Positions 9,037 to 16,106 of a stretch of DNA of 64,000 bases are shown here, one piece after another (position 1 is the stretch's first letter; the number at the start of each line of letters is the position of its first letter). The position numbers were made by a program, and so were the translations under genes. Below the pieces are notes generated by a model. The model had not been told where the DNA came from. It did not search any database and was given only the letters and a program-made list of their open reading frames with translations. The stretch is from UBA2991 sp965221735. GTDB taxonomy: Bacteria > Chloroflexota > Dehalococcoidia > Tepidiformales > Tepidiformaceae. The DNA is taken from assembly GCA_965221735.1 (NCBI GenBank), contig OZ244910.1:2418001-2482000 (forward strand), given 5' to 3'.

Positions 9037-9341
9037 GTCCTTCACGACGGCGCCGACGGCGCATCCGGGGAGTCGAGGGCGGCAGCGAGGCGGCCCCGAA
9101 GCAGCAAGCGGCGCCACCGCCGCTGGCGGAGTGGCGCTGGCGCACCATGCCCGTGTTCATCGCGCTCTCGGTGGGGTTGTTCGTGGGTCTCTACCTGGGG
9201 ATCGCGGTGCAGGGGTCGGGGATCGTGGCGACGATCGTCTTCCTGATAGTGGCGGGCATGCTGGGCATCTCTGTCTCCCGCTACGTGATGCGATTGCTCA
9301 TGCAGCGCGGGATCATCAAGCCCCAGGCGAAACGCCGCTGA
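9033..9341 (+). CDS. Small membrane protein with two transmembrane segments
   Basis: A 102-residue protein with an Arg-rich N-terminus (SRRRRRRIRG), a linker and two hydrophobic helices, roughly residues 40-62 and 64-85, ending in a basic tail. No family is recognised. Translational coupling to the zinc-finger protein upstream suggests a shared function, perhaps as its membrane partner; this is inference. Confidence 0.7.
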   Translation: MSPSRRRRRRIRGVEGGSEAAPKQQAAPPPLAEWRWRTMPVFIALSVGLFVGLYLGIAVQGSGIVATIVFLIVAGMLGISVSRYVMRLLMQRGIIKPQAKRR

Positions 9342-9396
9342 CCTTGAGACGCGCCCGGCTGTGGCATGATGCCGCGACCCACGCAGGGGGAAGGCG

Positions 9397-10386
9397 ATGA
9401 GCTACTCCGGACTGGTGTTGCACGGCGATCACGTGCGCGATCACGTCGAGCAGGCGCAGGAGGGCGAGCGCCACGGTTTCAGCGGAGGCTGGGTGACCGA
9501 GGTGAGCGAGCCTGACGCGATCACGGTGCTGGCGGCGACGGCGGCGAGCACGGAGCGGTTCGGGCTGGGCACGGGCATCCTGCCCATCGGCCTGCGCGAC
9601 CCGTACCTGGCGGCGATGTCGTTCTGGTCGCTGCAGGATTTGAGCGGCGGGCGGGTCTCGGCGGGATTCGGCGTGAGCACGCCCGTGATCGTGTCGAACT
9701 GGCACGGGCTGCCCTGGGACAAGCCGGTCTCGCGGATGCGGGAGTACGTCGACCTGTTTCGGCGACTGACGGCGGGGGAGCGGCTGCGGCACGAGGGGCT
9801 GTACCAGACGCGGGCGCCGGCGATGGAGGCGGCTGAGCCCGCAATTCCGGTGTACATCGGGGCGCTGGGCGAGAAGATGCTGGAGCTGGCGGGGGAGATC
9901 GCGGACGGCGTCATCCTGAACTACCCGACGGCGACCGTGATCAAGCGGTCGGTCGAGGCGATCGAGCGGGGCATCGCGAAGGCGGGGCGGAAGCGGGAGG
10001 AGGTACGCATCGTGGCGTTCCTGCGGACGGTGATCGACGAGTCGTACGAGCAGGCCTCGGCGCCGATCAAGGATGAGCTGCTGGCCTACCTGATGGCGCC
10101 CGTGTACCGGAAGGTCTTCATCGAGGACGGATTCGAGGAGGACTGCGAGGTGTTCGAACGGCGCTGGCTGGCGCGGGAGCGGACGGAGGCGATCGAGGGC
10201 ATCTCGGAGGGGTTCGTGCGGGCGCACGCCGTGGTCGGGCGGAACGCGGAGGAGTGCCGTGAGCTGGCGGGAGAGCTGGTAGCAGCGGGGCTCGACGAGG
10301 CGTTCCTGTACCCGATTGCAGCGGCAGGCGTGGCGAGCAAGCAGCAGGCGATGCTGGAGACGATCCGGGCGCTCGCGCCGCGCTAG
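9397..10386 (+). CDS. LLM-class (luciferase-like) flavin/F420-dependent oxidoreductase
   Basis: A 329-residue TIM-barrel oxidoreductase of the bacterial luciferase superfamily. Visible family features are the N-terminal GGWVTEVSEPDAITVLAATAA segment, RFGLGTGILPIGLRDP, and WSLQDLSGGRVSAGFGVSTP near residues 68-88. The mid-protein YIGALGEKMLELAGEIADGV segment is also typical. In F420-using lineages such enzymes move hydride between F420H2 and small organic substrates; whether F420 or FMN is bound cannot be told from motifs alone. The ATG at 9397 is preceded by GGGGGAAGG, a good ribosome binding site. The gene ends tail to tail with the next one, overlapping by 4 bp. Confidence 0.85.
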   Translation: MSYSGLVLHGDHVRDHVEQAQEGERHGFSGGWVTEVSEPDAITVLAATAASTERFGLGTGILPIGLRDPYLAAMSFWSLQDLSGGRVSAGFGVSTPVIVSNWHGLPWDKPVSRMREYVDLFRRLTAGERLRHEGLYQTRAPAMEAAEPAIPVYIGALGEKMLELAGEIADGVILNYPTATVIKRSVEAIERGIAKAGRKREEVRIVAFLRTVIDESYEQASAPIKDELLAYLMAPVYRKVFIEDGFEEDCEVFERRWLARERTEAIEGISEGFVRAHAVVGRNAEECRELAGELVAAGLDEAFLYPIAAAGVASKQQAMLETIRALAPR

Positions 10387-10967
10387 GCGGGCGGGGGCGT
10401 GCCCGTGCAGGCGCGCCAGGCGGATTCGAGGAAGGCACGGGCATAGGGCGCTCCCGGACAGTGGGCGACGACAGCGCGTCCCTCGAAGGAGCCGTAGTGG
10501 CGAGTGAAGATGTCGCCCGCGCCTTCGGTGCGGACGAGGGCGTCGCGCCAAGCGTCGCGCTCGGCCCCGGCGGGCTCGTAGGGGTCGCCGACAAGGGGCT
10601 CGCTCCAGAGGACGGCGTGCATGAGCGCCGCGACGGACTCGATGCCGGCGGTGACGAGCTCGGCGTCCTCAGCGGTCAGGCCACGCTCGGCCGCGCGCTC
10701 CCGGACGAGGTCGCAGGCGGCGGCGCGCCAGTTCTCGACGCGCGACTGGTCGGGGTGGCGGCGGGCACGGTCGGCGCTGGCGGCGGCGAAGGGGTCGGGA
10801 TCGGCGAGCAGCTCGAGGCGCTCCACGGCCTCGCCAACGCGGGCGATGAAGCCGGGCGGGAACTTCGAGACGAGCAGGTGGTCGCCGTCCTCGCGGGCGA
10901 GGCGGCGGGGCTCGGCGATGCCGTGCTCGCTCGCGAGCCAGCGGCGGAGGCGATCCTCGGTCGTCAC
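10383..10967 (-). CDS. Hypothetical protein
   Basis: A 194-residue soluble protein, mostly helical and rich in Ala, Arg and Glu, with no recognisable family. It begins MTTEDRLRRWLASEHGIAEP and has no signal peptide or membrane segment. The ATG overlaps the stop of the nicotinamidase-like gene by 4 bp (ATGA), so it is translationally coupled to it. Codon usage matches the neighbours, which supports a real gene. Confidence 0.7.
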   Translation of the reverse strand: MTTEDRLRRWLASEHGIAEPRRLAREDGDHLLVSKFPPGFIARVGEAVERLELLADPDPFAAASADRARRHPDQSRVENWRAAACDLVRERAAERGLTAEDAELVTAGIESVAALMHAVLWSEPLVGDPYEPAGAERDAWRDALVRTEGAGDIFTRHYGSFEGRAVVAHCPGAPYARAFLESAWRACTGTPPPA

Positions 10968-11560
10968 CGGGACGCGAGGGCGGAGCGCACGCCGGCGCGA
11001 CGCATGGCCTCAAGGGCGCGGGCGCCCTCGCCCGGCTGGAGGTCGACGGCGCGGACGGCGTCGATGAGGACGAAGGCGGCGAAGCCTCGACCGACGGCGT
11101 CGAGGGCGGTGTCGCGGACGCAGTAGTCGGTGGCGAGGCCTGCGACGACGACGGTGGTGATGCCGCGATCACGGAGGAAGGAGTCGAGGAGGGTATCGGA
11201 TGGATTGCCGCTGGCGGGGTCGCGAACGGTGAAGCCGGAGTAGCCGTCTTCGCCGCCGGTTCCCTTGCGGACGACCTCGCCGACCACCTGCAGGGCGGGG
11301 TGGAACTCGGCGCCCCACGTGTCCCGCACGCAGTGGACGGGCCAGATACCGCCGTCCCGGGCGAAGTGGGGCGTGGTGGGGGGATGCCAGTCCTGCGTGT
11401 AGGCGACACAGGCGCCGGCGGCCCGGGCCTCGGCGATGGCGCCATTGACGGCGGGGATGATGGCGTCGCCGCCGGCAACGGACAGGCCGCCGTCCGGGTC
11501 GGCGAAGTCGTTCTGGATGTCGACGACGACGAGGGCGGTGCGTTCGTCCCAGCGGACCAT
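10964..11560 (-). CDS. Nicotinamidase / isochorismatase-family cysteine hydrolase
   Basis: A 198-residue Rossmann-like hydrolase of the isochorismatase superfamily. The catalytic triad can be read as Asp in VVVDIQNDFAD (about residue 14), Lys in VVRKGT (about residue 98) and Cys in GLATDYCVRDTA (about residue 145). The metal-site region THDWHP-like TQDWHPPTTPHF, with its Asp and His residues, is typical of nicotinamidase (PncA), which converts nicotinamide to nicotinate for NAD salvage. The neighbours do not settle the substrate. It is first in a two-gene minus-strand operon and divergent from the methyltransferase at 11635. Confidence 0.85.
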   Translation of the reverse strand: MVRWDERTALVVVDIQNDFADPDGGLSVAGGDAIIPAVNGAIAEARAAGACVAYTQDWHPPTTPHFARDGGIWPVHCVRDTWGAEFHPALQVVGEVVRKGTGGEDGYSGFTVRDPASGNPSDTLLDSFLRDRGITTVVVAGLATDYCVRDTALDAVGRGFAAFVLIDAVRAVDLQPGEGARALEAMRRAGVRSALASR

Positions 11561-11621
11561 GCCGGGCCACCTTGGGCAGGCGGGGAGCAGGCGTCAAGTA
11601 CGCGGCGGCAGGAGGCGCTGG

Positions 11622-11627
11622 TAGGCT
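11622..11627 (+). promoter_or_regulatory. Minus-10-like TAGGCT placed for leaderless start
   Basis: TAGGCT lies exactly 7 bases before the GTG at 11635. No ribosome binding site occurs in the gap. The same arrangement recurs at 12424, 27871, 32956, 35740 and 54840. Confidence 0.45.
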
Positions 11628-11634
11628 CGCGCCC

Positions 11635-12426
11635 GTGAGCGACGCCTGGCAACCGGAGCAGTACGCGCGCTTCCGCGCCGAGCGCGAGCAGCCGTTCCAC
11701 GACCTGCTGGCGCTGGTGGAACCGGTCCCCGGGGGCCGGGTGGTGGACCTCGGTTGCGGGACGGGCGTGTTGACGCGGGTGCTGCACGAGCACACGCAAG
11801 CGGCGGAAACGGTGGGGTTCGACCGCTCGGAGGCGATGCTGGCCCAGAGCGCGCAGCATGCGGGCGGCGGGGTGCGCTTTGAGCCGGGCGACATCGCGGC
11901 GTTCGCCGAGAGAGGCCTGGATGTTGTGTTCTCGAATGCGGCGCTGCAGTGGGTCGACGGCCACGAGACGCTCTTCCCGCGGCTCGCGGCCACGCTCCGG
12001 GAGGGCGGGCAGCTGGCGGTGCAGATGCCGATGAACCACGACCACCCCTCGCACACCGTGGCGCACGAGGTCGCGCGGGAGCCGCGGCACGCGCAGGCGC
12101 TCGGGGGGTACGTGCGCGGGTATCCGCTGCGGGAGGTCGAGTGGTACGCGGAGCTGCTCGCGCGGCTGGGGTTCGAGGAGCAGCACGTGCGCTTGCAGGT
12201 CTACCTGCACCGGCTCGCGGGACCGGAGGAGGTAGTGGAGTGGGTGAAGGGCTCGCTGCTGACCGACTACCGGAACCGGCTCTCACCCGAGGAGTACGAG
12301 GCGTACCTGACCGACTTCCGGGAGCGGTTGTTGGCCGAACTGCCGGACGAACGCCCCTTCCCGTACCCCTTCAAGCGGCTGCTGCTGTGGGGGCGGAAGG
12401 GCGCGGCGGGTCCGGGGAACGGGTAG
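11635..12426 (+). CDS. SAM-dependent methyltransferase, trans-aconitate methyltransferase-like
   Basis: About 263 residues. The class I methyltransferase fold shows motif I VVDLGCGTGVLTRVLHEH (about residues 34-51), motif II with an acidic residue, GFDRSEAML, and post-motif VFSNAALQWVDGHETLFPRL. The last motif (FSNAALQW) and the C-terminal helices resemble trans-aconitate 2-methyltransferase (Tam). The true substrate is uncertain. The GTG start at 11635 was chosen because the product then begins at the family N-terminus (SDAWQPEQYARFRAER); the frame is open further upstream without conservation. TAGGCT 7 bases upstream suggests a leaderless transcript. Confidence 0.8.
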   Translation: MSDAWQPEQYARFRAEREQPFHDLLALVEPVPGGRVVDLGCGTGVLTRVLHEHTQAAETVGFDRSEAMLAQSAQHAGGGVRFEPGDIAAFAERGLDVVFSNAALQWVDGHETLFPRLAATLREGGQLAVQMPMNHDHPSHTVAHEVAREPRHAQALGGYVRGYPLREVEWYAELLARLGFEEQHVRLQVYLHRLAGPEEVVEWVKGSLLTDYRNRLSPEEYEAYLTDFRERLLAELPDERPFPYPFKRLLLWGRKGAAGPGNG

Positions 12427-12429
12427 GCT
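12424..12429 (+). promoter_or_regulatory. Minus-10-like TAGGCT placed for leaderless start
   Basis: TAGGCT, including the TAG stop of the upstream methyltransferase gene, lies 7 bases before the ATG at 12437. No Shine-Dalgarno sequence is seen between them. Confidence 0.4.
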
Positions 12430-12436
12430 CGCGGCG

Positions 12437-13144
12437 ATGGTCGAGTTTGAGGCAAGCGAGAACGATTCCGGGGGCTTGCGGGACATCCGCTTCCGGCTGG
12501 GCGAGACGCCGGGGCGGCTGTGGCTGCCGGACGGGGATGAGGGGCCGCTGCCGCTCGTGCTCATCCAACACCCGGGCATGGGCAGCAAGGACGACCCGCT
12601 CGTGAGCGGACCGGCGCGGGCGTGGGCGACGACGCATCGCTGGGCGTGTCTCGGCCTCGACGCTCCCGGTCACGGGGAGCGGGCCGTTCCGGACCCGTTC
12701 GCGGCGATGCGCGACCCGGAGCAGGCGGCGGGGATGGCGGCCCAGTTCGCAGGGGAGGTTGCGGCGGCGGTCGACGCGCTGGCGGAGCGGTATCCGGTCG
12801 ATGTCGGGAGGCTTGGGTACTACGGCTACTCGCTGGGGGCGATGCTGGGGGTGCCGGCGGTGGCCGGGGACGGGCGCTTCCGGGCGGCGGTGTTCGCGGC
12901 GGCGGGAACGGGGACGCTGAGCGGCCCGGCGGAGGGCGAGGGGAGCCACCTGGCTGGGTTGGCGGACGTGGCGGTGCGCGTCATCGCGAAGGCGGGGGAC
13001 GAGGTGGTGTCGCCCGACGCGACGATGGAGCTGTACGCGGGGCTTCCCGGGGAACGGGACCTCGTGACGCTGCCCGGCGGCCACTTCGCCGTCGGCGACG
13101 ACGTGGTGGGGGCGGCGGAGGAGTGGCTGACCGCGAAGCTGTAG
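12437..13144 (+). CDS. Alpha/beta hydrolase (dienelactone hydrolase-like)
   Basis: A 235-residue alpha/beta hydrolase. The oxyanion-hole region is LVLIQHPGMGSKDD, the nucleophile elbow is GYYGYSLGAMLG with Ser near residue 132, the acid is probably the Asp in AKAGDEVVSPD, and the catalytic His is in LPGGHFAVGDD near the C-terminus. All three catalytic residues are present, so an active esterase or peptidase-type hydrolase is expected; substrate unknown. It converges on the minus-strand PPOX gene with only 6 bp between stops. Confidence 0.85.
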   Translation: MVEFEASENDSGGLRDIRFRLGETPGRLWLPDGDEGPLPLVLIQHPGMGSKDDPLVSGPARAWATTHRWACLGLDAPGHGERAVPDPFAAMRDPEQAAGMAAQFAGEVAAAVDALAERYPVDVGRLGYYGYSLGAMLGVPAVAGDGRFRAAVFAAAGTGTLSGPAEGEGSHLAGLADVAVRVIAKAGDEVVSPDATMELYAGLPGERDLVTLPGGHFAVGDDVVGAAEEWLTAKL

Positions 13145-13150
13145 CGGTCG

Positions 13151-13615
13151 CTAGCGCTGGAGCCGGCCCAGCTTGAAGTTGTCCCAGGTGACGACGCGGT
13201 CCGGTTCCAGGACGACCCAGCGGCGGGTGCGTCCGGCAGCGGTCGCGGCGTGGCGACCGTCGGGCTGTCCGTACTTCTGTCCCATCTGGAGGCGGGCCTC
13301 CTCAAGGTGGGGGTCGGCGTTCTCGGCGTCGGCGTCCTCAAGGACGGTGGCGCGGCCCTGGAGCATGATGCCCTGAAGCTCGGGGTAGCGTTCGTTCTTG
13401 TCGACGAGGACGGTGGCGACGGGGTTGCGCCGCAGGTTGGCGACCTTCTGGCCACGGCAAGCGGTGTAGACCTTGCCTCCGGCCCAGCCGAACCAGAGCG
13501 GGGTGAGGTTGATGCGGTCGCCGGGTCCGACCGTGGCGATGCGCATGTTCCAGCTGGTGGTCATGATCTCGTCGATCTCGTCGGGGGTAAGGGCGAGCTC
13601 CTTGGGGATGGGCAC
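13151..13615 (-). CDS. PPOX-class split-barrel F420/FMN-dependent oxidoreductase
   Basis: About 154 residues. The split beta-barrel of the pyridoxamine-phosphate-oxidase-like family is visible as MRIATVGPGDRINLTPLWFGW, then VANLRRNPVATVLVDKNERY and LQGIMLQGRATVLED. These proteins bind F420 or FMN and reduce varied substrates. GTG at 13615 is chosen because GGAGG lies 6 bases upstream and the product then starts PIPKELALTPDEID; the open frame runs on through the tRNA gene, which cannot be coding. Confidence 0.8.
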   Translation of the reverse strand: MPIPKELALTPDEIDEIMTTSWNMRIATVGPGDRINLTPLWFGWAGGKVYTACRGQKVANLRRNPVATVLVDKNERYPELQGIMLQGRATVLEDADAENADPHLEEARLQMGQKYGQPDGRHAATAAGRTRRWVVLEPDRVVTWDNFKLGRLQR

Positions 13616-13665
13616 GGGCAGCCTCCGGTGGAAGTGCGGGCAATGATAGGATGCGGGCGGCGCGG

Positions 13666-13739
13666 GCGGGCGTGGTTCAATGGCAGAATGCGACCTTCCC
13701 AAGGTTGAGACGAGGGTTCGATTCCCTTCGCCCGCTCCA
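13666..13739 (+). tRNA. tRNA-Gly (anticodon CCC)
   Basis: Acceptor GCGGGCG pairs with CGCCCGC. The D stem is GTTC/GAAT, the anticodon stem CGACC/GGTTG encloses loop TTCCCAA (anticodon CCC), and the T arm is GAGGG-TTCGATT-CCCTT. The discriminator is T and CCA is encoded (13737-13739). The restriction-modification island begins 25 bases downstream. Confidence 0.95.
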
Positions 13740-13763
13740 TCTGAAGAGAGCGCGCGGCTGCGG

Positions 13764-14435
13764 CTAGCGGTTGGCTGCGCGCCAAGCGCAACTGGAGCGG
13801 AGGGGGCAGCGTTCGCAGGCGGGGTTGCGTGGCTTGCAGGTCGTAGTGCCGAGATCGACGAGCGCGAGAATGGTGGCGATGGCGGTCGGTGGCCTGCTCC
13901 GCTCGATGAGTCCGATGGCTTCCATCTGAACTTCGGGCTTCTTTCGAGGCTCGCCATGGGCGAAGAGAAAGCCGTAGTAGCGACTGATCACCCTCGCCGA
14001 TGCTCCATCGACGGGGAAGGTCAGAGGCTGCAATCGAAGCGAAAGTCGCGTGAGCGCCTGCCCATAAGGACCGAGTCCGCGTACGGCGCCGCTGCCAGAC
14101 AGCAGCGCTGGCCACGTTCTTGCCATGTCGCGCAGCCGGCCCGCGCGCTGCTCACCAAGACCGAGTGGGGCGACGATTCGTTCCAGCGGGCCAGAGCGAG
14201 AACGGGCAAGCGTCTCGGGCGAGGGGTACCGCTTGAGGACAGCGCGCCACACATCTTCAACGGCCTCACCCCGAGTCTTCTGGAGGAGGACTTCCGCAAC
14301 GGCAACCGGATAGCCACTACAGGAGCGCCACGGAAATGAACGTCCGTGGCGGCGCGCCCAGCGGCGCAGGCCGCTCGGGTTGATCGGAGTCAGTGCGACT
14401 CCCCGCTCTCCTGTCTGAACTTCTTCTCGAGCCAC
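13764..14435 (-). CDS. Mig/MutY-like HhH-GPD mismatch DNA glycosylase
   Basis: A 223-residue base-excision glycosylase of the helix-hairpin-helix GPD superfamily. Visible parts are RSFPWR, AEVLLQKTRGEAVEDVW, the segment APLGLGEQRAGRLRDMAR, hairpin RGLGPYGQAL, catalytic-Asp region FPVDGASARVISRYYG, and a C-terminal iron-sulphur motif C-x6-C-x2-C-x5-C (CKPRNPACERCPLRSSC). The GLxxQRAxxL and VDxxxxRVIxRYxG patterns match Mig, the archaeal thymine-DNA glycosylase acting on T/G mismatches that is linked to a cytosine methyltransferase, better than classical MutY. In this operon it would repair deaminated 5-methylcytosine. GTG start, overlapping the HNH gene by about 46 bp. Confidence 0.85.
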   Translation of the reverse strand: MAREEVQTGERGVALTPINPSGLRRWARRHGRSFPWRSCSGYPVAVAEVLLQKTRGEAVEDVWRAVLKRYPSPETLARSRSGPLERIVAPLGLGEQRAGRLRDMARTWPALLSGSGAVRGLGPYGQALTRLSLRLQPLTFPVDGASARVISRYYGFLFAHGEPRKKPEVQMEAIGLIERSRPPTAIATILALVDLGTTTCKPRNPACERCPLRSSCAWRAANR

Positions 14436-14977
14436 TCAAGAACCCTTGCTTGGTCAGCCTCTGTGGCACGGCGGACTTGGGCAAGAAGCCACACCGAACT
14501 CGGGGGCTCAGTAACGACGTTAGCCGCGCCCTCGTTGCAAACACTACAAAGGGACCGAAGATTAGTAAGGTCGTCCGACCCTCCCATGGACCGGTCGACG
14601 ATGTGACCAATCTGTAGCACGGCTCGCCGATCATCGTGGGGGTGGACCTCGCCAGCTGCGATGCCGCACATCTGGCAGGTGTTGCCGTTCCGATCTAGAA
14701 CGCGAGCACGGACTTCCTTCGAGATGTTGCGAGAGAACTTCTTCACTGGTTTCGGCTCGGCGCTTACTAGTACGTACTCTCCCGGCTTCAAACGCTTCTG
14801 ATCACGGTGGGTTTCGATTTGATACCCCTCGTCCGCCCTAAGCTCACGGATTCGCCTCCCGTACTGACTGACGCCAGTCAGTTCGCGGAGCTCATCGGTG
14901 TGAATGACCCTTCCGACATTCGCGAGAAAATAGTCCCGCAGGGTGTCACGTGAGGAGCGGCGGCGCTTATCGGGCAC
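14390..14977 (-). CDS. HNH endonuclease, probable restriction enzyme
   Basis: About 195 residues. The N-terminal part (SRDTLRDYFLANVGRVI, TDELRELTGVSQYGRRIREL) looks like a winged-helix DNA-binding domain. The C-terminal part is an HNH nuclease with zinc-knuckle cysteines: CQMC, then LQIGHIVDRSMGGSDDLTN with the catalytic His, then LCSVCNEG. It lies between a cytosine methyltransferase and a mismatch glycosylase, so it is best read as the restriction half of a type II system. GTG at 14977 was preferred since AAGGA precedes it and the methyltransferase stop lies just upstream; a frame is open 22 codons further. Recognition site unknown. Confidence 0.8.
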   Translation of the reverse strand: MPDKRRRSSRDTLRDYFLANVGRVIHTDELRELTGVSQYGRRIRELRADEGYQIETHRDQKRLKPGEYVLVSAEPKPVKKFSRNISKEVRARVLDRNGNTCQMCGIAAGEVHPHDDRRAVLQIGHIVDRSMGGSDDLTNLRSLCSVCNEGAANVVTEPPSSVWLLAQVRRATEADQARVLEWLEKKFRQESGESH

Positions 14978-14987
14978 TTCTGAGTCC

Positions 14988-16025
14988 TTAGGTCTTGTAC
15001 GCCGCCTGCTCTTCAAGAAGACGTAGCTGCACCCTCTCTCCAACAGGCATCATTTCCTGCGTGAACGCGCAGGAGATTGCCCAACCGATAGCCTTTGCCA
15101 CAGGTGGGGGGAAAGCATTTCCAATCTGGCGGTGACGAGCTGTTTTTCGACCGGCGAATTTCCACGAGTCCGGGAATCCCTGTAGGCGGGCAGTCATCTG
15201 CGTGGTGAGGCGCGGCAGACCATCGACGGGGAAATCGGCGTCGGGTGCCTCGTCGACCATCCCCAGGCCGTCGACGCCAAGGCGAGCCCACTGCTCGCGC
15301 GCTCGCGTTGGACCCAGATCCGGTCCGCCGTGTTTCTTCGACCCGCCTGTAAGCGTGGGCGCGATGTCACACGCCCTGCCGACCCAGTCCCCTGCGCCGG
15401 GCCAGCCATTGGCGGCCATCAGGTCGCCCAGCGCCTCGCCAACCGTCGGAGGAGTGACCTCATCCTCTACCGGCCACTCGAAGAAAGACTCATCGTCCGG
15501 GCGCAGTGCTACCAGCAGCGTTCGAGGGCGAAGCTGGGGAACGCCGAACGAGGATGCGTTGAGAACCCGCCAGTTCGCCTCGTAGCCCAGGCTGGCGAGG
15601 TGGGTGGAGACTTCCGTGCGGTAGCTATCAAACCGCTTGGTCATCAATCCGCGCACGTTCTCGATGAGGACGGCACGAGGTCGGACCTCCTCGACGATGC
15701 GGAGCACGGGCGGGAAGAGGTCTCGCTCGTCGTCGGAGCCAAGTTGCTTTCCCGCGATGGAGAACGGCGGGCAGGGCACACCCGCCGCGACGAGATCGAT
15801 CCCGTCGAATTCGTGGCCATGGAACTGATGCACATCCTCTTCACGGACGTCCCATTCGGGCCGGTTGTCCTTCAGCGTCTCGCAAGGCTTCGGGTCGAAC
15901 TCGACAGCGGCCGCCATCTCGAACCCGGCCATCTCAAGGCCCAGCGCCTGTCCTCCGGCGCCAGCGCACAGTTCCAGCACCGTCAAGCCAGAGGCTGGCT
16001 CCCAAATGTTAACCCGCTCAGTCAC
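14988..16025 (-). CDS. DNA (cytosine-5) methyltransferase
   Basis: A 345-residue C5-cytosine methyltransferase with the conserved motifs in order. Motif I is LELCAGAGGQALGLE (SAM binding), motif IV GVPCPPFS carries the catalytic Cys (near residue 84), motif VI is LIENVRG and motif VIII is QLRPRTLLVAL. The target-recognition region spans about residues 205-290 and motif X is RQIGNAFPPPVAKAIG. The recognition sequence cannot be read off. It is first in a minus-strand operon with an HNH nuclease and a Mig-like glycosylase. GTG start; ACTGAG occurs twice, 12 bases apart, just upstream and over the start, a possible operator though unproven. Confidence 0.93.
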   Translation of the reverse strand: MTERVNIWEPASGLTVLELCAGAGGQALGLEMAGFEMAAAVEFDPKPCETLKDNRPEWDVREEDVHQFHGHEFDGIDLVAAGVPCPPFSIAGKQLGSDDERDLFPPVLRIVEEVRPRAVLIENVRGLMTKRFDSYRTEVSTHLASLGYEANWRVLNASSFGVPQLRPRTLLVALRPDDESFFEWPVEDEVTPPTVGEALGDLMAANGWPGAGDWVGRACDIAPTLTGGSKKHGGPDLGPTRAREQWARLGVDGLGMVDEAPDADFPVDGLPRLTTQMTARLQGFPDSWKFAGRKTARHRQIGNAFPPPVAKAIGWAISCAFTQEMMPVGERVQLRLLEEQAAYKT

Positions 16026-16106
16026 TTTCTCAGTACATCCGTTCGGGATAGTAGAAGCATACAGGCCGAGGCAGCGCCCGACTACCCTCTGAAGATCAAG
16101 AAACTC

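Noticed and set aside
13616..13957. Upstream extension of the PPOX-type gene
   Set aside because: The extra frame runs through the tRNA-Gly gene and the end of the glycosylase gene; GGAGG and the conserved N-terminus support GTG 13615.
13720..16106. Attachment-site duplication of the tRNA-Gly 3' end at the far side of the restriction-modification island
   Set aside because: No copy of the tRNA 3' end could be found near 16026-16106 and there is no integrase gene, so tRNA-targeted integration is not supported.
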